NCBI GenBank assembly: GCA_964542055.1
Contig: CAZITB010000026.1
Span: 1 to 26,443 of the forward strand
Direction of reading: 5' to 3'
DNA length: 26,443 bases
DNA from: CAZITB01 sp964542055
Lineage (GTDB): Bacteria > Planctomycetota > Phycisphaerae > Sedimentisphaerales > CAMDDF01
Shown: piece after piece, positions 16,439 to 25,237 of the stretch
Layout: each line of letters opens with the position of its first letter
Position numbering within the stretch: the stretch's first letter is position 1
Notes under the pieces: model-generated
Told to the model about the DNA's origin: nothing
The model's input: the letters and a program-made list of their open reading frames with translations, nothing else
Databases searched by the model: none
Translations under genes and position numbers: made by a program

Positions 16439-18318
16439 ACTGTAAGTTTATCTCCGATTTGATCGCGCGATATCCTACCCACCAGTTCACCTTTTTCATC
16501 AAGTACAGGTATGATGTTTGAGCTTATGTTGCTAAACAAAGTTTTAACTTTTTCCCTGTCTGTACCGACCCTGACAAAATGACCATTATTAACTGCAAAA
16601 CTTTTCAATTGCACATGGTCGGGTTTCATAACCAATTGATGCATAAGCACGCTTCCGATATATTTGCCGGTGCCGTCCACTACAAAAACAGTGTCGATCT
16701 CTTCGGGAATTTCCGCTGAGCGGATAAATTCGATAGTTTCAGCAACTGTTGCCGTTTCATTAACACTTATAACCCTGGTATCCATCATTCCGCCGGCATA
16801 ATCGGGAGAACATACATCCGGCATCGATTCATAATTCAGTGACTTGTGCTGATTGATGCTTTTAAGCAGCTCTTTTATTTGTTCAGCACTAACCGTATTG
16901 TCCTTTTCTTTTTTATGATAAGGGCTTTTACTGACCTGGTTAATGAACGCAACTGCAGCTTTTTCCATTTCATTGATTGCCCCTTTGGCTTTTCTGGAAA
17001 GAAATGCATGCAGCAGCAATGACGGTATTGCGACGATCAGTCCAAATTCGGTTGTTATCAACGCTTCCGAAATACCACCCGAAAGAGTTTTAACATCACC
17101 CGAACCGAAAACGGTAATTAATTTAAAGGTATTGATAATACCGGTAACAGTACCTAACAGACCCAGCAAAGGTGCCGAAGCTGCACTTATCGCGATAAAT
17201 GGCAAAAACCTTTCCAACTTGAGACGGGTAGCCAGCAGCTTTTCATACATAACTTCTTCAATAAGGTCTCGCGGCTCTTGCATATGTTCCACAGCCGCTT
17301 TGAGCATCTGCCCTATAGGACCCGGTATCTGCTTAACCGTTTGCTGGGCGGCTTGTTCGTCATGTTTGGCAATCGCATCCAAAAGAGATTGCAGCTTCTT
17401 CTTTGAAGGTTTACGAATAGTAATGACCATGCATATCCATTTATAGAGCGCTACCAAAAGAGCAGCTCCTGCCATTATAAATATAGGATACATAACCGGT
17501 CCGCCCTTTTTGATATGATCGATTATGGTTTCTTTGGTCTCTTCAATTTTATGTGCATTGCCCAAAGTGGGATCCAGAGGAAACAACCCTTGTGAATTTT
17601 CGATCAAATTAGAGGCTGCCTGGCTGTCCAATGGATTGCCGAATGTCATTACCGTAGGTTCCAGCGAACCAAGGCGCTGCTGTACCGTTCCAACCACCTG
17701 GTTATCGTCAGATTTAAATATAACCGATGGCCCGATCATTAAAAATTGACCATTTTTCACTAAACCGCTGCCATCTACCGCTGTTCCTGTAAAAGTAGCA
17801 CCCCCGAGAAGTTCAAACAGACGATCAAGCGAAATCGAAATCAGCTCTGTCTGCGCCTGGTAAACATCTTCCTGTGCAAGAGAGCTGTTGTCCATTGCAA
17901 GCTTGGCTTTCTCGAGCGGATCGCGGTAAAGCTGTATCTCAGCGATATGCAGCCGAGACTCAAAATTCCTGATGTATTCGCTGAGAAGATTAGAAAGATA
18001 GGTGGCCTCTTCCTTTCGAGATTTTATCTCTGAGCGCAAATTGCTAAGATCGAGGGTTCTGCTGTCAAGCAGCCGGGTTGTCTGCTGGTATTCCTGGCGA
18101 ACTTCAGATAGTTCATTCTCCAGATTGTTAAGCTTTCTGCTAAGAGGCACCTGCTCATCGGCTATTTGATTGCGAAGGCTATTTAGTTCCTCGATGCTTT
18201 TTTGAAGTTTCAGTTCTAATGAACTCTGAACCTTATCAAAGGGCACCTGCTCCTGGCAAAAAGCAACCGAATTTACAGCAAGAACGAAAATTACGATGAT
18301 ATTTTTAATTCTATTCAT
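16435..18318 (-). CDS. TtpC-like MotA/TolQ/ExbB protein with C-terminal CBS-domain pair
   Basis: 627 residues from the ATG at 18318. This start gives a proper signal peptide (MNRIKNIIVIFVLAVNSVAF) and lies 13 nt after the DUF3450 stop; an in-frame ATG at 18378 would overlap that gene and bury the signal. Order: signal peptide; periplasmic coiled coil (about 28-160) and small beta region; TM1 near 275-297; cytoplasmic loop; TM2/TM3 with SAAPLLGLLGTVTGIINTF (381-399) and SGGISEALITTEFGLIVAIP. This is the layout of TtpC of Vibrio TonB2 systems. Unusually, residues 505-627 add two CBS motifs: SPDYAGGMMDTRVISV then IDTVFVVDGTGKYIGSVLMHQL, and IIPVLDEKGELVGRISRDQI. The SPDYAGGMM lead-in resembles MgtE magnesium channels. 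By ExbB topology this tail is cytoplasmic, so a nucleotide or metal sensor is likely (inference). Confidence 0.9.
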   Translation of the reverse strand: MNRIKNIIVIFVLAVNSVAFCQEQVPFDKVQSSLELKLQKSIEELNSLRNQIADEQVPLSRKLNNLENELSEVRQEYQQTTRLLDSRTLDLSNLRSEIKSRKEEATYLSNLLSEYIRNFESRLHIAEIQLYRDPLEKAKLAMDNSSLAQEDVYQAQTELISISLDRLFELLGGATFTGTAVDGSGLVKNGQFLMIGPSVIFKSDDNQVVGTVQQRLGSLEPTVMTFGNPLDSQAASNLIENSQGLFPLDPTLGNAHKIEETKETIIDHIKKGGPVMYPIFIMAGAALLVALYKWICMVITIRKPSKKKLQSLLDAIAKHDEQAAQQTVKQIPGPIGQMLKAAVEHMQEPRDLIEEVMYEKLLATRLKLERFLPFIAISAASAPLLGLLGTVTGIINTFKLITVFGSGDVKTLSGGISEALITTEFGLIVAIPSLLLHAFLSRKAKGAINEMEKAAVAFINQVSKSPYHKKEKDNTVSAEQIKELLKSINQHKSLNYESMPDVCSPDYAGGMMDTRVISVNETATVAETIEFIRSAEIPEEIDTVFVVDGTGKYIGSVLMHQLVMKPDHVQLKSFAVNNGHFVRVGTDREKVKTLFSNISSNIIPVLDEKGELVGRISRDQIGDKLTV

Positions 18319-18331
18319 TAAAAGCAATCCA

Positions 18332-19132
18332 TTATTTAATTTCAACCGGCACTTGTACAAAAGATGCCGCTTTTTCATTTTTCATTATTGATATAATGTC
18401 CGAAATTTGAGGGGCAGATTCCTTATGAGTCCTCCAAGTCCACTTATCGTCCATTGAAGTTCCAACGCCTGCAATTGTGCCGTCTGCATTTGCAAAGAAC
18501 CCCTGGCTGATGCCGACATACAAAGCTGTAACTTCGACCGAACTGCCGTCTTCCAGCTCACGAACTTCGCTTGTAACAGTGATCTCTCGATTGAATTTAT
18601 CTACCTCATTAAGAATACCCACCACATTTTGAAACCGTTGAGACGCTGAAAGCTTTGCGTCTTTAGCCTCTTCCGGACTTTCAGGTAGTCTCTGGCTTAG
18701 CGGTTTTATACGCTGAGTAATCGGATCTGGAAGATTTGCCAAAAGCATTTTAGTACGATTTTCCAGCGAAGCCAGATCGCCGCTCAAAGATTCTGAAGCT
18801 TGTTTAAGCTTTTCATTTTCCCCGAGCATTTCCGCTCTTTTTTTATCAGCTTCGGCAATGCTCTCTTTTGCTTGAGATATCTTTTCCTGCAGGCTTTCGA
18901 TTTCGCGGCCAACCAGTTCTATACGCTCATTGAGCATTTCCCTGGAAATAGCAAAATCTTTCTTTTCTTTGGAAATGATCTTTTGAGTTTCCACCCATTT
19001 TTCTAACACTGTTCGAGTGTTCTCAATATTTTCTGATCTTTCGTCTGCATCTACAGAACTAGCCATCAGTAATAGCAGACCAATCAAAACAATTTTTTTT
19101 ATTTTAAACAAAAAACAATCAAAAATTTTCAT
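18332..19132 (-). CDS. DUF3450 family periplasmic protein of the TonB2-type operon
   Basis: 266 residues with a signal peptide (1 to about 30). A long coiled coil follows (about 33-132: ISREMLNERIELVGREIESL, ISQAKESIAEADKKRAEMLG), then a globular C-terminal part with ASQRFQNVVGILNEVDKFNR, VTALYVGISQGFFAN and WTWRTHKES. This is the DUF3450 pattern. DUF3450 genes commonly begin TonB2-type clusters directly upstream of ttpC, exbB2, exbD2 and tonB2, exactly as here. It is the first gene of the operon, and a promoter-like motif sits about 80 nt upstream. The coiled coil may pair with that of the TtpC-like protein. Its biochemical role is unknown in the family. Confidence 0.9.
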   Translation of the reverse strand: MKIFDCFLFKIKKIVLIGLLLLMASSVDADERSENIENTRTVLEKWVETQKIISKEKKDFAISREMLNERIELVGREIESLQEKISQAKESIAEADKKRAEMLGENEKLKQASESLSGDLASLENRTKMLLANLPDPITQRIKPLSQRLPESPEEAKDAKLSASQRFQNVVGILNEVDKFNREITVTSEVRELEDGSSVEVTALYVGISQGFFANADGTIAGVGTSMDDKWTWRTHKESAPQISDIISIMKNEKAASFVQVPVEIK

Positions 19133-19210
19133 AGATAGTCTTCACCTTTCGCCATTTTACAATCGCTTCTATAAATAATCTCCGCCTCCAAGCCGAGTTA
19201 TTATGAAGTT

Positions 19211-19242
19211 TTTATCAGAACAATGTATGGAAATGATTAGCG
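19211..19242 (-). promoter_or_regulatory. Promoter-like motif, copy B (TonB operon)
   Basis: On the minus strand CGC-TAATCAT is followed by 16 nt and GATAAA, with ACAT and CTGATAA at the same offsets as in copy A. The shared CGCTAATCATTT is 12 identical bases. The GATAAA element lies about 79 nt before the ATG at 19132. An AATAATT-AAAC stretch just upstream of the motif is also partly shared with copy A. Confidence 0.5.
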
Positions 19243-19268
19243 AAAAGTTTAATTATTGTTAGCTTTAG

Positions 19269-19304
19269 CAGGTTTTATGTAAATGTTCAAAACCTGGGAC
19301 ATTT
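19269..19304. repeat. Two overlapping, mutually exclusive hairpins
   Basis: CAGGTTTT (19269-19276) is perfectly complementary to AAAACCTG (19289-19296). Within the same stretch AAATGTTC (19281-19288) pairs with GGACATTT (19297-19304), with one G-T pair. The two helices cannot form together on one strand. On the plus strand a T-rich run follows, but no plus-strand gene is read here. Confidence 0.45.
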
Positions 19305-19488
19305 GCATCTTTCTTTATTTGTTTTTTACTGCAATTAAGCGTGTGGGTCGCCGTTAATCCTTATGGATAGTTCGAATAATTGCTTTTGCGCGGCAAACAT
19401 CCCAGTATCGGGATTGGCTTCTTGCACGGTGGGAATGGTCAAGTAGTAACCTAAAATGGACTGAGTAGGAAATACTGTTTTGAAAGGT

Positions 19489-19514
19489 TTCGGGCTGCTC
19501 TAGAGCAGCCCGAA
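19489..19514 (-). terminator. Probable terminator hairpin downstream of purD
   Basis: A perfect 26-nt palindrome with arms TTCGGGCTGCTC and GAGCAGCCCGAA, 21 nt after the purD stop. The stem is G+C rich and strong. The minus-strand sequence behind it (ACCTTTCAAAAC) is a poor T-run, so termination may be only partly intrinsic. Confidence 0.55.
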
Positions 19515-19534
19515 TAAGCTAGGACGATTCAGCT

Positions 19535-20806
<1,272 letters not shown>

Positions 20807-20870
20807 TTTATTATCCTGAAATTAACCTGATATTTCTGCAGGAATTTACAAATTTTCCAAACTGCCGCAA

Positions 20871-20899
20871 ATCCTAACAGAAAATTATGCTAATCTCAA
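20871..20899 (-). promoter_or_regulatory. Sigma70-type promoter of purD
   Basis: On the minus strand TTGAGA (20894-20899), 17-nt spacer, TAGGAT (20871-20876). This predicts a transcript starting near 20863 and a leader of about 57 nt before the purD ATG. No PurR-like operator was recognised. Confidence 0.5.
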
Positions 20900-20934
20900 G
20901 ATTTAAAATATAGATACAAGAAACCGGAGGTATT

Positions 20935-21495
20935 TTATATTCTTTCCAATTCGATCTTTACATCAGTACCACGGCTGATGACGTCAAAAACAGGCGAAAA
21001 CTTGTAATATTCCTTTATAAGTTCAAAATCGTTTTCGTCCGAATCAATCCTTACTTTCACATTAATTCTATTAAACCCTTTTCGGGCGTGTTCATCTAAG
21101 CCCATAAAGCCTCTGAGGTCCAGTTCGCCTTCGACGACCGATTCAAGAGACTTGACTTCGATTCCTTTTAGAGAGGCATGATAGATGATACTGCTTGTTA
21201 TGCAGCCCGCAAGGGCATTTAGCAAATGCTCGACCGAACTTGGGCCTTTGTCTTGACCTGCAAGTAATACAGGTTCATCCCCGTCTAGAACAAATTCCTG
21301 TTTATGATTGATATGCTGGCAAGCCGCATAAAAGGTCTTTATTCTTGACTGGCTGTGTCCGGCAGTTGTCCATTTATTTTCCACTTTGAAAAGGCAATCT
21401 CCATTTCTTTCATCGGTTTCAATTGAATCAACAGTATCCTGTAAAACAGCTAATTCCACTCCGTTAATTATTTGATGTTTCGAATATGATGCCAT
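20935..21495 (-). CDS. OsmC family protein
   Basis: 186 residues. GGGGAG lies 8 nt before the ATG. After a 40-residue N-terminal extension the protein has the OsmC/Ohr fold landmarks: KGPSSVEHLLNALAGCITSS around the first conserved Cys (residue 98), a long helix, then VEGELDLRGFMGLDEHARKG and KFSPVFDVISRGTDVKIELE. In peroxidatic Ohr/OsmC proteins a second Cys follows the strand near the C-terminal helix; here that region reads SPVFD with no Cys. This belongs to a common OsmC subgroup with one Cys whose substrate is not settled, so I avoid calling it an organic hydroperoxide reductase. It is cytoplasmic and not obviously linked to its neighbours in function. Confidence 0.9.
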   Translation of the reverse strand: MASYSKHQIINGVELAVLQDTVDSIETDERNGDCLFKVENKWTTAGHSQSRIKTFYAACQHINHKQEFVLDGDEPVLLAGQDKGPSSVEHLLNALAGCITSSIIYHASLKGIEVKSLESVVEGELDLRGFMGLDEHARKGFNRINVKVRIDSDENDFELIKEYYKFSPVFDVISRGTDVKIELERI

Positions 21496-21736
21496 TTTTA
21501 TATCTCCCCGTTAAATTCTTATTCTTTTCATTAGAATTATACGTTGATATATTGCATTATGGTTTGTGGTTTTGGAATAATAGTCAGTCTTTTTTAGAAT
21601 GGCGTTTTAGATTTGAAATGGAGTTGGCGAGAGGCGATGTCGATGATATAAGTGGTTTCATTTAGGACATGCAACTTCGGTTTTTGCAGAAGTAAACGAA
21701 ATGAATGACAAAAGAGTTATATAAAATGTAATAAGC

Positions 21737-21760
21737 GGGCAGAAGGGCGGACTTCTGCCC
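21737..21760 (-). terminator. Terminator downstream of the histidine-kinase pair
   Basis: A 9-bp perfect stem, GGGCAGAAG pairing with CTTCTGCCC around a 6-nt loop, lies 9 nt after the stop at 21770. On the minus strand it is followed by GCTTATTACATTTTAT, an interrupted T-rich tail. On the plus strand ATTTTT follows, so it may work in both directions. Confidence 0.65.
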
Positions 21761-21769
21761 ATTTTTAGA

Positions 21770-22876
21770 TTAAAGTGTAACCTCTATGCAAGCGTCGGAT
21801 CTTGTCTTGGGGAGGGTGAAGGTAAAGGTTGAACCGCGGCCGGGCTGGCTTTGTGCGGTTATATTTCCGTTGTGCAGTTCGATAAGTCCTTTTACAATTG
21901 TTAGTCCAAGGCCAGTTCCGTGTTCGCCTGGGCCGACATTGCGTTTGACCTGTACAAAGCGGTTGAAGATTTTCTCGAGATCATTAGGCTCTATTCCCTG
22001 GCCGTCATCTGTGACCTCGACAGCAATTTCGTTGAAAGATTCTGTGAGTTTAATTTTGACATTTCCGGAATCCTTGCCCATGTACCTGATCGAATTTTCG
22101 ATAAGGTCTGTTAGAATCTGAACAAATTTGTCCTGGTCGGCTTCGATCATGATCTTGTTGTCTGGCATATCTGATAAGATTTCTATGTTTTTGTCCTGGG
22201 CAAGGATTTTTAGCGATTTGATCGTTTTATGAATAACTTCCTGTACAGCGAACTGTCTGTAATGAATGTCCATTCGCCCTGCATCAATGCTTGATACGTC
22301 CAGAAAATTTGAGATGATCTTTGCGAGCCGGTTTATATTTTCATTAATATGGTCAAGTTGATCTTCGACTTTTTCGTCAAGTTTGCCAAAGACTTTGGCT
22401 TTTAAGTTGGATATGATATTTTTTGTAATGCATAAAGGTGTGCGGAGTTCGTGAGTAACGCTCATGGTCAGTTCACTTTTCATCTGGTCGAGTTCTTCGG
22501 CGGCTTTTAAGCGGATGTAAACCCGAACTTTGGCAAGAAGCTCATCGTTATTGAATGGCTTTGTGATGTAATCGTCGCCGCCAGCTTCGTAGCCTTTTAG
22601 CCTGTCTTCGAGGACTGTTTTGGCGGATACGAAGATTATTTTAGTGTACTTCAGTTCGGGGTTTTGCCGTATCTTCCGACAGACTTCGAAGCCGTCGATT
22701 TCAGGCATCATTATATCAAGCAATATGATGTCGGGCCTGATCTGCGAAGCCATTTCTAGTCCTTCATGACCTGAATTGGCGATTTTGATGTTGTAGTCGT
22801 CATCGAGGAGTTCTTTTAGAATCATGGTGTTTACGCCATTGTCGTCTATGGCCAGGATTTTACTTTTGTTTTCCAT
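21770..22876 (-). CDS. Response-regulator/histidine-kinase hybrid (REC-HisKA-HATPase)
   Basis: 368 residues, soluble, with no membrane segment. The N-terminal receiver domain (about 6-122) has the acidic pair at DD11-12, the phospho-acceptor Asp54 in DIILLDIMMPEIDGF and Lys106 in ITKPF. A HisKA domain follows with the H box MSVTHELRTPL (His142). Then comes a HATPase_c domain with an N box DLIENSIRY (Asn261), DDGQGIEP and GTGLGLTIVKGLIELHNG. A receiver in front of a kinase core lets an upstream phosphoryl donor control the kinase. It starts 12 nt after the membrane kinase gene, with AGAAGGA before the ATG, so the two are co-expressed and probably form a relay. No DNA-binding output domain is encoded nearby. 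Confidence 0.95.
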   Translation of the reverse strand: MENKSKILAIDDNGVNTMILKELLDDDYNIKIANSGHEGLEMASQIRPDIILLDIMMPEIDGFEVCRKIRQNPELKYTKIIFVSAKTVLEDRLKGYEAGGDDYITKPFNNDELLAKVRVYIRLKAAEELDQMKSELTMSVTHELRTPLCITKNIISNLKAKVFGKLDEKVEDQLDHINENINRLAKIISNFLDVSSIDAGRMDIHYRQFAVQEVIHKTIKSLKILAQDKNIEILSDMPDNKIMIEADQDKFVQILTDLIENSIRYMGKDSGNVKIKLTESFNEIAVEVTDDGQGIEPNDLEKIFNRFVQVKRNVGPGEHGTGLGLTIVKGLIELHNGNITAQSQPGRGSTFTFTLPKTRSDACIEVTL

Positions 22877-22888
22877 TTATGTTTCCTT

Positions 22889-24739
22889 CTATGCTTTTAT
22901 CTCTTGGTTCGGATTGTTTTGTTTCAATTCAGGTGCGGGCAATTCGAACGTTAATTTTGCGCCGCCATTTTGCAAATTTTCGGCCCAAATATTTCCCTTA
23001 TGATGTTCGATAATTTTTTTAGATAAACAAAGGCCAAGTCCTGTGCCGCCTGCTCCGGTTTTTGTTCGGCTTGACTGTTCAAAAACATCGAATACCGATG
23101 TTAGCTCCTGGTCAGGAATACCGGGACCATTGTCAGTGATGCTCACTTTTGCGGTTTTATTTACATATTCAAGGTTAAATTCAATAATGGAATTTTCGGG
23201 TGAAAATTTTATTGCATTGCTGAGTAAGTTTCTAAGTACGGTCAGAATATAGTTTGAGTCAATTGTAAGTTTTTCGTGGTGTGAAGGGCAGTCGAATTTG
23301 ATTGAAATATTTTTGCTCTCAGCGTCTGAATGAAATTCATCAATTATTTGAGAAATGAGCATCGCTACATTTACAGGATGAAGAGAGAAATCGATTTTTC
23401 CTGATTCTATTTTGACGATATCGAGCAGAGTTACTATGAGTTTGTGGAGCTGTTCGCCGCATATCTTTATTTGGTTGAAGTACTCACGTATGGCTTCGGG
23501 TTTAGAGCTGCTGTATTTCTGAATTCCAAATTCGGCGAAACCAAGGATGCCCTGAAGGGGAGTTTTGAGTTCATGTGACATGTTGGCTAAAAATTCAGAT
23601 TTTGCAGAATTTGCAGCGTGAGCCTCCTGTGCAAGTTCCTGTTCACGTAACACAGCCGATTGCAACTGTTTAATAAGCTCATCTGTTGATTTTTTGGCTT
23701 TTAGAAGGTCTGCTTTAGATTTTTCATGTTCTTTTACTTCCTTTTTCAAAGCTATATTGTGAACTTCAAGTGCCTCATGCTGATATTCTCGTTCCTTCAA
23801 AGTAGCAAGAAGAACTTTATTTTTCATTACTATCTTGGTAAGAATGTAACACCCGGTTATTACCATGAATGCGGCCATTCCAATATAAATGAAAAAACCT
23901 TTTGAACCGATTCTTAATACTTTTTCCAATTTGGCAGTGTTTAAAATTGAAAGGTTTGTGTTCTTTAAAGGAACTTTAACAGCAAGCATGGTGTGTTTGC
24001 CTTTTTTGCCGGTTGCTTCGAATTTTTCAACAACGTTGCTTTCCAAAACTTTTGTATCGAGTTTATAAAAAAGTCTCTCGTTTTCGTCGTTTTGGGTTGT
24101 AAGCAGAATATCGTTGTCTTTAGAAAGAACGCTGATCCATGAGTTTGAATCTGTATGGTAGTCTGAAATGATTTGTTTAATGGCTTGTGGATTAATTACC
24201 GCCACCAGATAGCCTGTTTTTTTTCCATCTACATACGAAGGTGAATAGACAAAGATATCTTTTTTTTGGTGTTCATTGATAGAGCCGGCAAAACCGTCCA
24301 TTTGCGGTAACATTTTTACGGATAAATGCTTGTCAGAATCAGTTTGATCAATGTTAATCAAAATGCTTCCTGATAAGTCAGTAAGGTAGATATTTTGATA
24401 CAATGAAATTCGGGAAATTGATAGTTCTAATAGTTTGTGGATGATTGAGGTGGCTTTTTTCATATTTGCAGGGGATCTGTCTTTGAGGTAGTTGAGGACA
24501 GGGTAGGTGTTTGAAACTTTTTCGGCTTCAGATTTGCGTTCGACCAGGAAATATGCCAACGACCAAGCCAGTTTGCTCGAATATATTTTATGGCCGTTTA
24601 TACTTTCGATCTTATATTGAGTACTCGAAACATAAAGATTGTAGATAAGAGCTGATATGAATATGGCAAGAAGCAGAAAAAGGGTTTCTATGGTAATATA
24701 CCTCCTGATTTTACTCTCTTTTTCATATTGCTTTTGCAT
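22889..24739 (-). CDS. Membrane-bound sensor histidine kinase
   Basis: 616 residues from the ATG at 24739, chosen because AAAGGA lies 5 nt upstream; an in-frame ATG at 24772 would give 627 residues but has no ribosome binding site. Counting from the longer form: TM1 at about 27-48, a periplasmic sensor region of about 235 residues that looks like a Cache/PDC-type domain (IYLTDLSGSILINIDQTDSD, YSPSYVDGKKTGYLVAVINP), TM2 at about 294-315, a coiled coil (320-390), and HisKA with FLANMSHELKTPLQGILGF (His400). HATPase_c follows with an N box VLRNLLSNAIKFSPE, DNGPGIP and GAGGTGLGLCLSKKI. Cache domains usually bind small extracellular metabolites; the ligand here is unknown. There is no receiver domain; the next gene provides one. 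Confidence 0.93.
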   Translation of the reverse strand: MQKQYEKESKIRRYITIETLFLLLAIFISALIYNLYVSSTQYKIESINGHKIYSSKLAWSLAYFLVERKSEAEKVSNTYPVLNYLKDRSPANMKKATSIIHKLLELSISRISLYQNIYLTDLSGSILINIDQTDSDKHLSVKMLPQMDGFAGSINEHQKKDIFVYSPSYVDGKKTGYLVAVINPQAIKQIISDYHTDSNSWISVLSKDNDILLTTQNDENERLFYKLDTKVLESNVVEKFEATGKKGKHTMLAVKVPLKNTNLSILNTAKLEKVLRIGSKGFFIYIGMAAFMVITGCYILTKIVMKNKVLLATLKEREYQHEALEVHNIALKKEVKEHEKSKADLLKAKKSTDELIKQLQSAVLREQELAQEAHAANSAKSEFLANMSHELKTPLQGILGFAEFGIQKYSSSKPEAIREYFNQIKICGEQLHKLIVTLLDIVKIESGKIDFSLHPVNVAMLISQIIDEFHSDAESKNISIKFDCPSHHEKLTIDSNYILTVLRNLLSNAIKFSPENSIIEFNLEYVNKTAKVSITDNGPGIPDQELTSVFDVFEQSSRTKTGAGGTGLGLCLSKKIIEHHKGNIWAENLQNGGAKLTFELPAPELKQNNPNQEIKA

Positions 24740-24958
24740 TTTCATCCTTTTTATAAAAGTAATAATATTCATGGACTTGTTCGGTTAGATATTAAAACGA
24801 CTTTTGCAGTGGAAAAATGTTTTTTAGAAAGTCGTGGAAATTACGGAGAAAATAGGGTTTATTTTGTCGGAGGTGGCGAATTATAGGACTTTTGGCTATA
24901 ATGAGGGCGGCAGATAATAAAAAAATGAGAAAAGTTAGGAAAAAGTTAAAAATAGGGG

Positions 24959-24986
24959 TTGACTGAAAATAAAAAATGATTATATT
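24959..24986 (+). promoter_or_regulatory. rrn promoter P1
   Basis: TTGACT (24959-24964), 16-nt spacer, TATATT (24981-24986), preceded by an A-rich stretch resembling an UP element. It points at the tRNA-Ile/tRNA-Ala/23S unit. Confidence 0.7.
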
Positions 24987-25066
24987 TACGCGTCTGCTTG
25001 TAAATAACAGTTGGCAGAAGCTTGTTTGAAAATTGAAAAAAAGGAAGAAAAAAATAAATTTTAGGC

Positions 25067-25095
25067 TTGACTAAAAGTTTTGGTAAGGTTAAGAT
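25067..25095 (+). promoter_or_regulatory. rrn promoter P2
   Basis: TTGACT (25067-25072), 17-nt spacer, TAAGAT (25090-25095). The -35 hexamer is identical to that of P1, about 108 nt downstream. Tandem promoters are usual for rRNA operons. Confidence 0.65.
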
Positions 25096-25155
25096 TTTCT
25101 TTCTTGTTAGTATTTGTCGCTGACGTTGAATGATTTTGGCAGCGGCATTTTTTAT

Positions 25156-25168
25156 TGCTCATTTAAAA
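25156..25168 (+). promoter_or_regulatory. boxA-like antitermination site
   Basis: TGCTCATTTAAAA resembles the rrn boxA consensus TGCTCTTTAAAA with one extra base, and lies in the leader just after P2. A second weaker copy, GTTCTTTTAAAA, is at 25446-25457 between tRNA-Ala and 23S. NusB/NusE binding is inference. Confidence 0.35.
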
Positions 25169-25179
25169 TGTAATAATTC

Positions 25180-25237
25180 GACACGAGCCCTGACCTTGCG
25201 GTCTGAATTGCCAGTCTCTGCATAGCAGGGTCTTGTC
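25180..25237 (+). other. Leader helix directly before tRNA-Ile
   Basis: GACACGAGCCCTG (25180-25192) pairs with CAGGGTCTTGTC (25226-25237), with one mismatch and one bulge, enclosing about 33 nt. It ends 4 nt before the tRNA. It could be an RNase III-type processing stem for the primary transcript. Confidence 0.5.

Larger units (their letters stand above)
19133..19534. other. Intergenic region between purD and the TonB operon
   Basis: 402 bases without a credible gene. On the minus strand it holds, in order, the purD terminator hairpin, a small hairpin ATCCC/GGGAT (19399-19414), a pair of overlapping hairpins (19269-19304) and the promoter-like motif B (19211-19242). A Shine-Dalgarno-like AAAGG lies 12 nt before the DUF3450 start. 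The stretch 19305-19398 shows nothing I can name. Confidence 0.5.

Noticed and set aside
16943..17446. Plus-strand 167-codon frame
   Set aside because: Antisense to the conserved MotA/TolQ/ExbB domain of the TtpC-like gene, with no recognisable family and no ribosome binding site.
18316..18378. Upstream ATG at 18378 as start of the TtpC-like protein
   Set aside because: It would overlap the DUF3450 gene by 47 nt and add 20 residues before an otherwise perfect signal peptide; the ATG at 18318 is preferred.
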